NCBI GenBank assembly: GCA_033816765.1
Contig: CM066293.1
Span: 1,860,001 to 1,924,000, forward strand
DNA: 64,000 nucleotides
Direction of reading: 5' to 3'
DNA from: Nothopassalora personata
Lineage: Eukaryota > Ascomycota > Dothideomycetes > Mycosphaerellales > Mycosphaerellaceae
The notes under the pieces were generated by a model. The model was not told where the DNA came from, did no database searches, and saw nothing but the letters and a program-made list of their open reading frames with translations. Shown here piece by piece: positions 21,281 through 34,403 of this stretch (position 1 is its first letter; every line of letters begins with the position of its first letter). The position numbers and the translations under genes were made by a program.

Positions 21281-24200
21281 AACTTTACTATAGTCCCTAG
21301 TCCTTAGGTAGTAGCGGAGTTTAGGATAAACAAGAACTAGATTAGGTGCCTAATTAATAAGGGTTCCGAGGTAAATATTATCGGCTAGAGGAACGCTTAT
21401 AGGTTTAGGTTACTAGTAATGTCGAGTACTTAGCTTACCTTTCGAGGTGCTAGAGGGCGGGTCTAGTTTAAAGGTGTTATAGGCAATTTGGATATTTAGG
21501 TATTTAGGGTTCACTACTAAGTGGATATGTTTATCTCCTCGGATCTAAACTTACTAACAATCCTAGGACGTCCGTAGGCCCGTAAGGTGCGGCTTACTAC
21601 CCGTAACTGCGATAATGGTTTATAGGAGGGGACTATTACTAGCCGCAAAGGTAAAAGTGTTATGTTTACTGCCCTAGTTAGCTCGGACAGGTATAAGACC
21701 CTTTAAGAACTATTAAAAGCGTCGGGAAATAGAAGGGTAGGTTAAGTTACGGCGCTTAACCTAACGACTTGCTAAAGCCGGATTTAACAAAATTAGTAAG
21801 GCTCTCGCACTATCTCGGAGAAACCTCGGACTTTAATTCACCGGTCCCGGGACTAGTAAATAGCTATAGTAAGGAAAATGGGTACGACTACGACACGACG
21901 CATCTACAGGAACCCGGCAAGGCTCTAACACCTAGCAACCATTTAGCTCACTTATTAGGATTACTTAAGACTACTAGAGTAAAGGAACGAGTTATAGAAA
22001 TTAGGACAGGCGCGTTTAAGGGAGATTCTATTACTAACGTTTATTTAGTTTAAGGGGATTAGCCCTCCGAGATCCTAAGGCAATCTACATTAAATGCTTA
22101 GGCACGGAAGTAACAAGTAGGCTAATATATAGCTAATATTAGGATACCGTAGGTCTTTACGATATATAAGCGTAAGGCGGATAAGAAGAAGCTAGTAGAC
22201 GCGAGCGTTCACGAACGTCTAGAATCACGAGTTAAGGGAGATATAGAATGGAAGCGTAGGGCACTATACCTAGAATCTAAGATGCCTAAAGGATAAGGTC
22301 CGTTCGATAGGAAGTACTTAACTAAGAAATTCTTAAGTATTAAGCGAGGTAGCCGGATTACTCTAGAATAACTTACCTTAATTAAGGTTAGCATTAAGCT
22401 ATTGCTAATAGAAAGGGCCTTATTCGATGAGATGCTCTACAACCGGGAGGCAGTCCTTACTTAGGATTTTAGTTACATAAGGTAAATTAGGTACGACGTT
22501 ATACTACCTTAGAAGATTAACACGGTCCCTTATAGGCTATGGTAGGCACGCCCTATCCGGTTACACCTAAGTCTTAGGGTAATTGTTAAACGCATAATTA
22601 GAGCCCGGATTAAGAACAACATCCTAGAATACTTATAAGGGGTATATTCCAATAGCTAGTTCCTAGTCGTAAAGAAGGTTAATGCCTCTAGAAGCGATGT
22701 GCTATATTGGTTAATTAACTTAGCTATGCTCCTAAATAAGGTTACTATGCGCGATGCTAACATTCCACCGGACACGGATAGCTTCTTAGAGGATTTTACC
22801 GGGTACCGAGTCGCTTCACTTATGGACCTGTTTTTAGGTTATAATTAGATTACTTTAGATAAGTCCTACCGGGACTTAATAGCCTTCATAACCCCTCTTA
22901 GCCTAGTACGTAACACGACTCTACCTTAAGGAGCTACTAATTTAGTTACTTAGTTCGTGCGTGCGGTAACAAAGATTCTACTTAATTATATCTCGCATCG
23001 AGCGAAGCCGTTTCTCGATAACATCGGTATTAAGGGACTAACTAAGGACTATAGAAATGCCGAAGTAGAGCCTAGGTTAAGGAAATAGGTCGTTAAGCAC
23101 ATCGTTTCCCTAGATCTAGTTCTTACTAACCTAGAAAGAGCTAGTACGGTAGTTACTAGAGGCAAATCCTAGTAGTTATACAAAAAGCTTAAGATTGTTA
23201 GGTACGTTACTAGCCCGGATAGTCGCTATCCTAACCTAAAGGTTGTAGCTAAGATCCTAGATTAGCCTACGCCTACCTATATTAAGGAGGTCCGCACCTA
23301 TATAGGGCTGTGTATGTACTTCTGGATATAGATTCCCTAGTTCGTTATTATCGCTCGACTAATGTATAAGCTGCTAAAGAAGGACGCCGAGTTCACCTAG
23401 ATAGAAAATAAGTAGTTCTTAAAAGAAGAGATCACTAGATATCTTATGTAGGCTCTAGCCTTAGTTACCCTCTACTACTTACCTAGTGCTAGGTCTATCT
23501 TTATCTTAGTTAATGCTAGCGGCACTATATAGGGATGTATCGTTTCTTAAGAATTAATAGACAGTACCCGACGGCGTTACCCGGTGCGGTATAAGAGCGG
23601 AATCTAGAACGCGTTAGAATCTAGATATAATACTAGTAAGCGGGAATGCCTTAGGGTCCTTAAGGGGCTTAAGAAGATCTAGAGATATATTACTAGCGTT
23701 AATTTTGTCCTTAAGGTTAATGCTAAGACACTTATATAGTAGCTTAACCGGCCGGCTTCGGACCTACCGAACTCGGTAATAGCCCGGTAGGTCGTATAGA
23801 TTAGGTTGTTTACGTTCGAGGTAAAGCACGTTACGGGGACTAGATACACTAGCCTAGATGCCCTGTCTCGTAGGCCCTCTATACCTTAGGAACCTAGGGA
23901 AGCTAACGAAGACGAAGTCGACTAGATAATTAATAATAAGCTGTTCGGGTACCCGGAGCCGGTCGACACCTATCTGGTTAAAATCTAGAAAACACGATAT
24001 CTCGGGGACTAATATTCTAAGGCTCTTAGTAGCTTACTTAGGTTATAGAAACTAGGACCCGGCCCAATAGTATTACCCGTGCTAAGTACCGGCGGCTAGT
24101 AAAGAAGAGCGTTAACTTCTTTATCCGAGACTAATTGCTATTCTTCTAGAAGCGCCGAGGAGTACCGTTATAACTTATAATTAACGATAATAAGGCTTAG

Positions 24201-24784
24201 AAGGAGATCGTTATAGAATACTATAAAAGACACGGTTATCGTAGCGCTAAGGTCGTGTATAACCTTATTTCCGATCGGTATTACTAGGACGGGTGCTTCG
24301 CCGATGTCTCTACGTAGGTTCGAAGTTATGCTCCCTATAGGTTTCGCGAAGGCAACTAGCGCGCTAGTAAGCTTCACTTATCGAGCCCTTAGGTTATTAG
24401 TAAGAAGTAGTACTCGGACCCCGTCTAGGTGCATAAAAATAGATACCTCCTAGTTACGCGCGAAGCACTTAGTAACTAGATCGAGGCTAGAGTAACGAGG
24501 GCACCTCCTAGCTCTAAGACGGTTACTAAGTTTCTATACGAAGATGTCTTCTATAGGTACGGCTACTATGCTAAAATTGTGCTTAATAACGCTACGGTTT
24601 ATACGGCTAAGGTTAAGCGGTTACTCGTAGGGCTTAGTATTCGAAGGATCCGAATATTACCGTACTATCCGTAGTCTAATGCTCCGGTCGAGGCTAGACA
24701 CCGTCCGATTCTTATAGCGTTAGTAAAGCTTATAAGGAACACATACCGCGGATAGGAATAATAGGTACCCGCTATATTATAGGC

Positions 24785-24982
24785 TATAAGGGCCGTAATA
24801 CTATAAGGAGATGTTGCAATATATAGCACGCCTACGATCTTCTAATCGTAGATAAACTAAAGCTTACTTTCTTCTATAGACGCTATACGCGTCTCCTAGT
24901 GTACGTATGCGCGTCACGTGCGGCATACTAAGCCGGGTATAGCCGTATTATATGTAAGGGTTAGCTATAGGCTACCCTTATA
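24785..24982 (-). repeat. Gypsy-A 3' LTR (198 bp)
   Basis: Starts TATAAGGGCC, ends CCCTTATA. Same length as four other copies in the window. Confidence 0.9.
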
Positions 24983-25165
24983 ACTACCTCCCCTTCTAGG
25001 CCGAGCTGCCCTTAGCTCGCGGCTTTAGGAGATTTCTATGTAAGTAATCTATCTACTTCTCGTAGATTCCGTTACTGTGCGACCCGCCTACGGGTCTCGT
25101 ACGTATCGTTATCGTAGTATAGGTAGGTGTAAAGTTGTAGTTACCGGGTTAACTAACTCGAGGGT

Positions 25166-26317
25166 TTAAGAAGCGTACCCTCTCCCTCCTTTTCCTTCTT
25201 TTTCCCTTATATTACGTTCTCGTAGCGTACTACACCCGTACTACTAGCGATCTACTAGCTCCTCGCTAGCGACTACCTAGCGACCCGCTAGTACTACTAT
25301 AGCTTTAGAGGAAGCTATCTAAGACTAGCTCCGCTAGGAGGCCCTTATAGGGGGCCTATTAGTACTACTAACACTATTACTAGCACTACTAGCATAGATG
25401 TCTAGCGCGCTCGGCGTACTAGATACGCTAGCGAAGCGTAAGTTTAGCGTACTAGGGCCGTAGACCCCTAAGTCCTTACTAGCTAGGCGCCTAGGTACCG
25501 ATATTAAGATGTGCATACGCTATCTACTATACTTCGTAGCTAGTAAGTATTCGCTACACTCTTCGCTTACGATACGCTTACTAATAGTATAGTAGACGAG
25601 TAGGATACGTATAATAGTATTACTACCGGCGAGTTGCTTAAGAAGTGTAGGCGCTATAGAGACATTAGGCACCCCTACGTTAGTAACACTAGCGTCGCTA
25701 TCGCGTAGCTAGTAGCTCGCCTACGCGCCGCTCGCGTCTAGCGCGATAAGCTTATCTAGGGGCTTAGTAACCTTATTACTAAGTAAGAGTAGGATGCTCT
25801 AGACTAGTAGCACGAGCTCTATACCTAGCTAGGCGAGTAGATCCTAGAGGTAAGTACTACGCCTCGCTAGCGCTCCCTACGCTCGCCGTATGCGGCGTAC
25901 TATCGCTCCCTATATAAATCGGCTAACCTCCTCCTAGGCTAAGAGGCAGTTCTCTACCTATAAGAATAAGCGTATAGGGGACACCCGCGTACGCTCCGCC
26001 GGCGCCTCTACTACTACTACCCCCTCCTCCGCCGCCGCTACTACGTCCGTAGTTCTATAGTAAGAGTAGAACAGGGCCCTTGATAGGCTCTTCGAGCTCA
26101 GCCGTGCTATAAGTACTATGCGTGTCGTATACGTGTCCTATACTAACCGTAGTTATAGTTCCTATAGGCTAGAAACATCGATACTACCGCGGCCGATAGG
26201 GCCTTCTTACTACTAGCCCTACGGGGCGAGTATAATAAGGAGGATAATAAGGAGGGTAATAACGAGTAATCGCGCGCTCCGCGTATGTTAGCCGCCTACT
26301 ACGCGCCTATGTTCTAT
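25166..26317 (-). pseudogene. Candidate accessory ORF of Gypsy-A after the chromodomain
   Basis: A 384-codon minus-strand frame between the chromodomain and 3' LTR, interrupted only by TAG/TAA. The likely start at 26317 reads ATA, an ATG changed by RIP. After about 17 residues comes a hydrophobic run, LLVITLLIILLIILA, which could be a signal anchor. Then follow a Gln-rich stretch, a central region (EVSRFIQGAIVRRIRRAQG, ISKRIVSEECSEYLLATKYS) and a charged, Gly-rich end before TAA at 25166. The longest stop-free piece is 60 codons. Gypsy-A2 repeats the frame, with a small indel near the 3' end. TGA is depleted by RIP anyway, so lack of TGA is weak evidence. Function unknown. Confidence 0.45.
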
Positions 26318-26699
26318 CTACGTAGCGCCGTAGTACGCCTATAAAAGTTTGTTTTTAAAATAAATACTCTTCTCTCTACTCTTCTCTCTCCTCACCTCCC
26401 TCTCTAATGTTGTTACTGTCGGGGGTGTTTACTCGACTAAGTGAGCGAGCCTTTTAGTCCGATAGAAGATACTATAGGTTAGTATCTTCTATACTAGTTG
26501 TAGCTAAGTTTACTATCGGGGTAGAGGTCCTTATATCTAGCTACCGGAGGGTTGAGGCCTAAATGTATAACCTATACCCTTGTTTTAGCGCCTTATACTG
26601 CCTTCGTAGGCACCTTATATTCGGCTACTATGCGCGTAGCCTTCGCGGATCCTTCCGCCGGCTTACACCGTCTTTGCTAACGCCTTATATTTAGCTACT

Positions 26700-29600
26700 A
26701 TGCGCGTAGCATTCGCGAGTCCTTATGCTAGCTCCTAGCTATTATACTCTTCTAGCTAGCCCTTCTATCGCACTAGGTACTGCACTTTACCCTTATACTT
26801 ACGCTTTCCTAGTACTACCTCTACTTTATATTCCCCGTCCTTATTAGCGAGGGCTATAGTACCTCTATCCTTCTCGCTACCCGCGTACGGCTCGAGGAGG
26901 GATACATAGAATACATTATGAATTCTTAAGTCGGCTAGTAGTACTAGGCGGTCCGCCTACGAACCGATAGCGTCGATAATGCGGTACGGTCTAATAAACT
27001 TCGGACCTATCTTCTTCTTCGGCAATACTAACCTTAGGTTCTTCGTAGATAATAAGACCATGTCGCCTACGCGATAGCTCTTAGCCTTATAAGTCTTGTT
27101 ATAGTAGCGAGTCTAATTGGCTACTACGATTTTCTAACGCTTCGTAAGCGTAGCGCGTATCTCTCGTATACGGTTAACTAAGTCTACCGCTACTAGTACC
27201 TCCCCTTCCCGGATCTCGCCTCGAGATCCTATAGGTGTTAGGGTAATCTTAGGTCTCTAACTATACGCTATTTCGAATAGGCTTATACGTAGCGTAGGGT
27301 AGACGCTATTGTTATATACGAATTTAGTAATAGCTAGCTACTTAGCCTACTCTATCTAGTTCTCGCTATAGTAATAACGAAGGTACTGTTCTAAGGTTTA
27401 GTTTACCCTCTTAGTCTAGCCGTTAGTCTAAGGGTGGAAAGCTATAGATAGCTTACGCTTTACCTACGCCTCGAAGTAGAAGTTACTCTAGAACTTGCTT
27501 ATAAACACTAACCCGCGGTCGCTTACTATACCCGCTAGCATACTATAATGCCGCACGACTTCGTCTCGTAAGATCCTCGTAACCTCCGCCGCTATGCATG
27601 TCTTAGTCGTAGGAATGTACAAGTTTATTTTAGAGTAGCGGTCGACGATTACTAGGATCGCATTATAAACGCATTCTCCTCGCTTACTTAGCGGTAGGTC
27701 CGTAATGAAATCTATAGTGATTTCCTACTATAGACCGTCTAGCCTAGGTAGTAGCTATAGCTCGCCGTAGGGTCGATAGCGCCTCGCCTTCGAGGTCTAA
27801 TAAGCCCTACAGTTTCTAACATACTCCCTTACATCCTTACTTAGCAATTCCTACTAGTAATAACGTCGCAGTAGCTCTTTAGTCTTTACCTTACTAAAGT
27901 GCCCTACTAGTAGGTCGTTATAATGTATATAGAGTAGCTATACTCTTACTACATAGTCTTCGGGTACTACAATCGCGTTCCCGCGATAGACTAACCCGTC
28001 TTTTATATACTAGTCCTTAGCGTCCCCTTCGCTAGGCGCCTACGATAAGTATACGACGCACCTATCGTCTCTCCCCTACACGATTTTTATTAGTAGGGTA
28101 AGTAGTTCACCTAGGCCGCCCTATATTATTATAGCGCACACTCTTACTAGTAGCGATCGGGTCCCCTACGGCTCGTAGGCAACTACTACTATTATCGTCG
28201 CCTTATCCTACATCTTCTCGTAGGTAGCGGTTACGTGCCTTACTATAGGCTCGTCCTCTCTTAGTAGGGATTCCTTCTAGAAAGATAGCTTACTTTATAG
28301 CGTAGGAAGTAAGTTCGACGTCTACTACGCTACGCGTACGTAGTTACTACGTCGCAATAGCGCATCGGCTAGGTTACTCTTCCCCGACCTATACTCTACT
28401 ACGAAGTCGAAAGATTATAGAAACGTCGCCTATCGAGCTTACCTCCCGTTTAGCTACTTTACTATTATAAAACCCTATAGGTTCGCATAGTCGACTAGTA
28501 CCTAAACCGTATACGATGCGCCTTCGAGGTACGGTCGCTAATACTTAAATGCCTCTACTACTACTAGTAGCTCTTAGTTATGGGTCTTATAATTGCACTC
28601 GGTAGGTATTATCTTACGAGAATAGAAGGCAATTAGGTGTTTCTCAGTCCTAAATAGCTAAGAGATAATGCCTACAATCGTAAAACCTAAGGCATCCGTC
28701 TTAACCCTCGTACGTAACGAAGGATTGAAGTACCTTAGGATAGGTGCTCCGAGGAACCTAGCTTTTAGTCGTTAGAACGCTTACTCCTCGTAAGCGGACT
28801 ACATAAGAGGCCCCTACTTCTTACCATTCTTACATCCCTTTAGTAGGTCTATTAATAGCTTCGCAATCCTCGAGTACCCTTCGATAAAGCGCCTATAGAA
28901 GTTATAGAATCCTAGGAAGGATTAAACCTTATAAAAACTCGTAGGCGTAGGCTATTCCTCGATTACGGCTACCCTACTCCTATCTATCGATACGCCTACG
29001 ACGCTTACGATACATCCTAGGAACTCGGCATTCTCCTAGAAGAAGCTACACTTCTTTAGGTTCGTAAATAGGGCGAACTTTCGTAGCCTCTCTAGTACCG
29101 CGCGTACGGCTCGCACGTGCTCCTTACGCGTTACGCTATAGATAAGGATGTCATCTAGGTAGACTACGTAGATGTTATCTACTAACCTAGTAAGGGCCTT
29201 ATTAATATACCCCTAAAAGGTAGCTAGTACGTTAGTTAACCTAAAAGGCATAACTAAGTACTCGTAGTAACCGTATCGCGTACGAAACGTAGTCTTCTAC
29301 TCGTCTCCTCGCTTAATAGAAATACGGTAGTAGGCATCCTATAGGTCGATTATAGTAAAGAGCCTAGCGCCCTATAGCCTATCTAAGGTCTTACTAATTA
29401 GGGGCAGTAGGTACCGGTTCTTTACTATAATCTTATTTAGGCCTCTCTAATCTATGTAGAGCCTAAGAGTGCTATTCTTCTTTAGTACGAATAGGATAGG
29501 CGTACCTACCTCGCTTACGGATCGCCTAATCTACCCCTTCTCTATTACTTACGTAAGGTACTCCTTTAAGGCCTCTAGCTTAGTTAAGGACTAGTAGTAT

Positions 29601-30758
29601 AGCGGCTTAAAAGGGGGTTTCTTTCCTTTAACGAGATTAATCGTATACTTAACCCCGTTAGGCATCTTACGCTTCGCCTACTTATTAGGTACGTATATAT
29701 CTCGGAAGTCTATAAATTCTTTAGGCTACGAGGGGCCCTCTCCTTTAGATACTACTATAGTAATAACCCGAACACTTATCGTATAAACCTACTTTAAGCT
29801 CTCGAGATCCTTAAGGAACTCGCGTAAGTTACGCTACTAAATCGTAGGCGTCTCTACACCGTAGTACTACTAGTTATCCTTATCGGCCTTTACTATCCGA
29901 TTACGATGCCGCTAGGGTCTACCTAAAATTACTAACGGCCTACCTATAGGCGCTACATAGTAGATAGCGTCGCTTACGCGCTCTACTCCTACATCGTTAG
30001 CTAGTCGTACGCGAACTATATAGGCGCCGTAGTAATGCTCCTAGTCCTACGCGTACGACTCTAGATTTAGAAGCTTTATACTACTAATAGGCTATATCTA
30101 GTATCGGAGTATATACTCGTACGATACTAAGCTTAAATCTATACCGTTATCTAGAAGAAACGTAGCCTCGCGAAAGCCCTTACGCGTCTCGACGGCGCCT
30201 CGTAAGTAACGCGCTAGACTCGCATCGACTTGCCTTAAGGAGTCTATATAGAAACTCGGACTTAGGAGCGACCCTTACCTAGTCCTCTACCTTTTCTCTA
30301 TTCGCCCTTCTTAGTTAAAGCCTCGACAGTTTCTAACCTACGAACCGCTTACGCGTCGCGGTCTTTCTATAGGTGTCTATTCCGGCACTCCGTCTTATAG
30401 TAACCCTTCCTACCGTAGCCGTAGCACTCTACTTTCGACTTCTAGCTAGTTAAAGACAAGCTACCGGCGTCTCGCTACTAACTCGTACCCGAGGCGCCCG
30501 GTGCTTAACTCTACTTCTATTACTTTAGGCGATCGGCCCGCTTATGTACGCCCTTAGCTTTATACTTACGACGTACATACTACCCGCGGTCGTGCCCTCC
30601 GCTACTACCTCGGCGCTCGGTACTTTCGATACGCGAGGCTAGGACTACTAGGTCTTCTCTAGTCGTAGGGATATTATAGTAGCTAACGATAGCGGACCGT
30701 AAGCGAGGCGTAAGCTTCGCTAGTAGGTACCGTATACGTTACGCTTCCGAGTAGTTAC
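26700..30758 (-). pseudogene. Gypsy-A gag C-terminus and pol with chromodomain
   Basis: Read on the minus strand. The gag zinc knuckle at about 30385-30427 reads CYGYGRKGYYKTEC, where Cys2 and His have become Tyr through RIP. RT catalytic box VVYLDDILIYS near 29140-29175 is intact at both Asp. RNase H ends with NLADALLRR near 28345-28390. Near the C-terminus RIHNVFYVSLLEPYAGSE (~26900) is the usual link to the chromodomain, which follows as YKVEVVLGKRKYKGKVQYLV. This places the family among the chromoviruses. The gag N-terminus is at 37686-38390, beyond the B1 insertion. Numerous TAG stops. Confidence 0.85.
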
Positions 30759-30762
30759 CTAA

Positions 30763-31155
30763 TAATGTCTACTAACTACCCTATGTAGGCCTATCTAAGT
30801 TGTGGTAGTGTGGAGCGGCGCTTATGTAAGCAGAGGTATTTGCCGGTCCCGGGACCGGGAAATCAGGTCACGTGACGAGTAGCGCAGTAGCCGGATAAAA
30901 CAAGAGGATTGGCGGACCTAAACCCCTATACCCTCTACTCGAGAGGTATAAATTGAATTGTTGCCTTAATGCTACGCTTACAATGCTCAACTGCGTAGTA
31001 TATATCTTAACAGCTATACTAGTCCCGCTAGCTCACCTAAATGTCTAATTAAACCTAAATAAAATAGGGGCAAGTTAGACCTAAGGAACCCTCCCTCTAA
31101 ACCTAAGGTTAATATAACTAAACCTAAGGTTAACACAACTAATTAGTCGTTAATA
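30763..31155 (-). repeat. Gypsy-B1 3' LTR (393 bp)
   Basis: Matches the Gypsy-C LTR plus a 22-bp tandem duplication (acctaaggttaacaYaacta unit, twice). The purine tract of the element, read on the minus strand, adjoins at 31156-31166. Confidence 0.9.
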
Positions 31156-31224
31156 TATCCTCCCCTATTACGAACCTGTCCTTAGGTTCTAAAGCAGTAA
31201 GCAAGGGCATTATAGGTAGCTTAA

Positions 31225-31573
31225 TGTTACGGTTCGGACAAGACAACGTGGAGGAGTCTTACTGGACGGACTATAGCGTATCCTGGCAGTCGGATAGGCA
31301 GCAGTCGAGCAGTCGTGATCGAGCTACTCGGGTCGACCAGTGACTCACCCGGATCGACCGACTGTTCGACCGACCAGGTCGTGCTCGACCAACCAGTCGC
31401 CAAGACATGGCACTATATAGACGACGCTCTTTTGCAAGTAGATAGGAGCCTCGTGCTCAACTCATTTTAAGTATACACCATATACTGTTTGGAACCACTA
31501 CCTTCATAACTGATTGAGACATCCCTGCAAAGATCCAAGCCCGAGTTGTGATAACGTACAGCGGTTCCTAACA
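31225..31573 (+). repeat. Unmutated solo LTR (349 bp), youngest insertion
   Basis: TGTTACGGTTCGG...GCGGTTCCTAACA with a perfect TSD, cttaa (31220-31224 and 31574-31578). CA and TG are at normal frequency, unlike everything around. A TATA-like ctatatag lies near 31413, followed by a plausible leader. Several gtcgacc/ggtcgac motifs occur at 31310-31400. No internal region, so it arose by LTR-LTR recombination or is a tiny non-autonomous element. It is not related to the other LTRs here. Confidence 0.88.
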
Positions 31574-31871
31574 CTTAATTAGTCGCTATAAGCTAAGGTA
31601 GTCTTATAGTAGTACAGTAGCTTACCCTACTATTTAGCTTAACATATAAGATGTTAGGCAGTCCTAGGGCCTACTAGCGACAGTTTATGAAGATCGAAAG
31701 GATCCTTGTAATAGAGACCGTAATAATAACGTTAATAACCGCGACTCGTATCCGTCGCACTGTACTAACGCATACTACGAAACTGGCGAGGGAATAGACA
31801 GCCATGTTAGTACCAATTGAGCGGGCTAGATGGTCGAATAACGTAAACGCCACTTATAAGACAAGTGAGCG

Positions 31872-33634
31872 TTAGTACTAGTAACCTAATAAATCTAAAG
31901 ACGAATCTACCGCGTGGCTAGAAGGTAAGTTAAGGGAAGATAAGTAACCATAAGAAACAAGTAAGATCTAAGGACTAGAAGCACCTATACCCGAAGCATT
32001 AGAACTAGAATTAGAACTAGAATTAGGACTAGAATCCTATAGGCTATAGCTATAGCCGGAAATCAACTAGAAACTAGGAGCCTATAGACCTATACTAACC
32101 ACTTAGTTCCACTTAGTCTCACATAACTCCTTTATCTAGACCTACTCGTTATCGTAGCTAACACTAGTCTTACTAGACGCGTCCCTAAGTAGCTAGTTAG
32201 TAAAGTTCCTATAGTAGTTGCGGAAGAAGCTCTTATCACGCCCTTCGCTTATAAAGCATATCTACTCGAGAGTAGTGACTAAGCTAAGCTACTTGTCTAT
32301 CAATTTTATAGCTCGGACGCGCCAATTATGCATCTTCTTATAGAAGAGCTCCGAGTCTAGGCGGACCGTAGCATTAAGCTACCTTCTAGCATTAAGGATA
32401 ACTTCGTTATCGTTCTAAGACTTTAAACCCGCTAGGGCATCGGATAGAGGGCTAATGCTACTAAGGTGTACGGCCGTAGGAAAAGGATAGCCGGGTACTA
32501 GGCGTCGATACTCAAATCCTACAGCGCTCTTACTTAGCGTCTTAAAGTCACGATAGAGGTCCATCACCTGGTGCATGCTCTAGCTTCTCTAGAGTTTAAG
32601 ATAGTTATCGTCGCGGATCTCGACAAAGTAAGGGTTAATCTAACGTAGTGTCCTCTTATGTACGGCCTGCCTTATTAGAACGCCTACAGTAGTTACCCGC
32701 ATTTGCCTAGCGCTTAGGTCCTCTCTAAACTAGCTAATGCTGTTCTTACTTAGGTAATTCTAGACCCTAACCGGGAAGAAACGCTTAAATCGGCCGTCTT
32801 CTATATAGTCGTTAATCTAGCACTACTAGATGAACTCTCTAGCATTCCCTTTCTTATGAAAACCGTGTAAAAACTCCGGCCTACTAGTGCCCTCTAAGTT
32901 AAGAGAGTATAGCATGTTAAGCCGGTTACTAGTCTAGTAGTTTTCTATTTCGAGGTTTAAGTCGACCCTAGTATACTATACTATAGTGTTCGCGTCACTC
33001 CCCTAATAAGCCCTATTAAAGCTAAAAATCGTAGGCCTAGGGAAGGAGATGAACCGAGTGCAGTGTTAAGGGTGTAGCGCTACTTATAAGAGCTATAGTC
33101 CGGGGTCTTATCGTATAATCTGTTAGCTTAGAGAATACTACATGTTCTAGTAGACGCCGCCGTTACTAACCTTATTCAATTCTCGTAGGTACTATCGGTA
33201 CACGTCGAATTCTCGACTCATTATTTCTCTAACTAATTTAACCCGCGGTGCTAGTTTAGCGTTATTATACTAGTATAGTATGTTGCTATTAATGTAGGTA
33301 CCGGTGCTATTAAGATCGGCTTAGTTAGCTTTATTAATGCCGAATTTGTCGAGGATCTAGTTATAGTTAGTATGCGTAACGATACTACTTATAGTGCTAA
33401 CTTTGCCTCGAACACGGAGGTAGCTAAGCGGGTTAACAGTCTTCTAACTACGCTTATTAGGGCGAAACTACGACCTATTCTTCACCTTAATAGCTAAAAA
33501 AACTCTTACCTTTAAAGAGCTAGTCTTAGACCTTAAGCGCGCGCTTACATAGGGTATTAGCGGTAATACCGGGATTCGTAATAAAGTAGAGGGCCTTATA
33601 GTAGAAATCTCAAATATACTAATCGCACATTAGT
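31872..33634 (-). pseudogene. Gypsy-B1 third ORF, C-terminal half
   Basis: Same reading frame as codons 46917-48752 of Gypsy-C, on the minus strand, ending in TAA (31872-31874) where Gypsy-C has TGA. It includes only three SSSN-coding 12-bp units (31998-32033) against ten in Gypsy-C. It starts abruptly at the island junction, so no start codon is present. Confidence 0.75.
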
Positions 33635-34403
33635 CGTCCTATAGAGAGCGCCTTCACGCGGCGGACGACGTAAGTATCTTCGTTACGACGAAGAGAAACT
33701 AAGACTCTCTCTCTCGAAAAATACAAGCCTACTCGACTCGAAACAAGAAAAGACAGGTCGGACGAACCGAACGAACGAGATACGCTCAAAATCTACAAAC
33801 AAGAACTCCGGAACTGCGAGAAGGGAAAGCGACGTACATAGCGTACACGTCGCTCGAACAACGAAGGCGCTGTCTACCTGTCGTCCCGGCAAACCACGTA
33901 AACTGCCGGCTGGAACCAAGAGAGGCGTTTAGGGGCGCAAACCACGTATACTGCACGGCTGGAACCAAGAGAGGCCGAGGGGGGGACGACAGCGAGGCCA
34001 CTGCGACCGAGGAGCTACACTCGAGACCGGAGAACGCGACTGGATTGAAACAGAGGCAACGGGTGTTTCTTGGGATTTTGCTCGGTGCGTACGGGTACGG
34101 CCGGCTTGGCTTTTTAAAACAAGAACGAGACACGGGCGCAAAACTTGTCTCGCCCGGGGCAAGGCGACAAACCGCAATTCTCGACAAGACACGACTACCG
34201 GGTACGCGCGTACTACGCCGCAATATATTCGATTTACGGTTCGAATAGCGAGCGTTGCTCGCATCTTTTAAGGAGTTTTTACGTCCGGGGTACGACGGGG
34301 CTTTTCTCCTTCTCTCAAATTTTGGTCTCGTTCTCGAGACCCGTGTTGCATAGTCTTTGACTCAAATAGCACGTTAATGGAATAATCAATCAATCAATCA
34401 ATC
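33635..34403 (+). mobile_element. Un-RIPed 769-bp island with hairpin and (AATC)5 tail, probably a non-LTR retroposon fragment
   Basis: It replaces the pol of B1. Base use is normal (CA/TG present, GC-rich). Near the right end is a perfect 7-bp hairpin, GGTCTCG-ttct-CGAGACC (34324-34341), then an (AATC)5 tail at 34384-34403. A stem-loop plus simple-repeat tail is typical of LINE/SINE 3' ends, so I read it as plus strand and 5'-truncated. A 38-39-bp direct repeat lies at 33889-33926 and 33937-33975. Open frames on both strands are Arg/Ser-rich and look like chance. No clear TSD, so the call is tentative. Confidence 0.4.

Noticed and set aside
33683..34264. Overlapping open frames of 78-145 codons in the clean island.
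   Set aside because: Arg/Ser/Val-rich, no motif, on both strands at once, and fit a GC-rich non-coding sequence.
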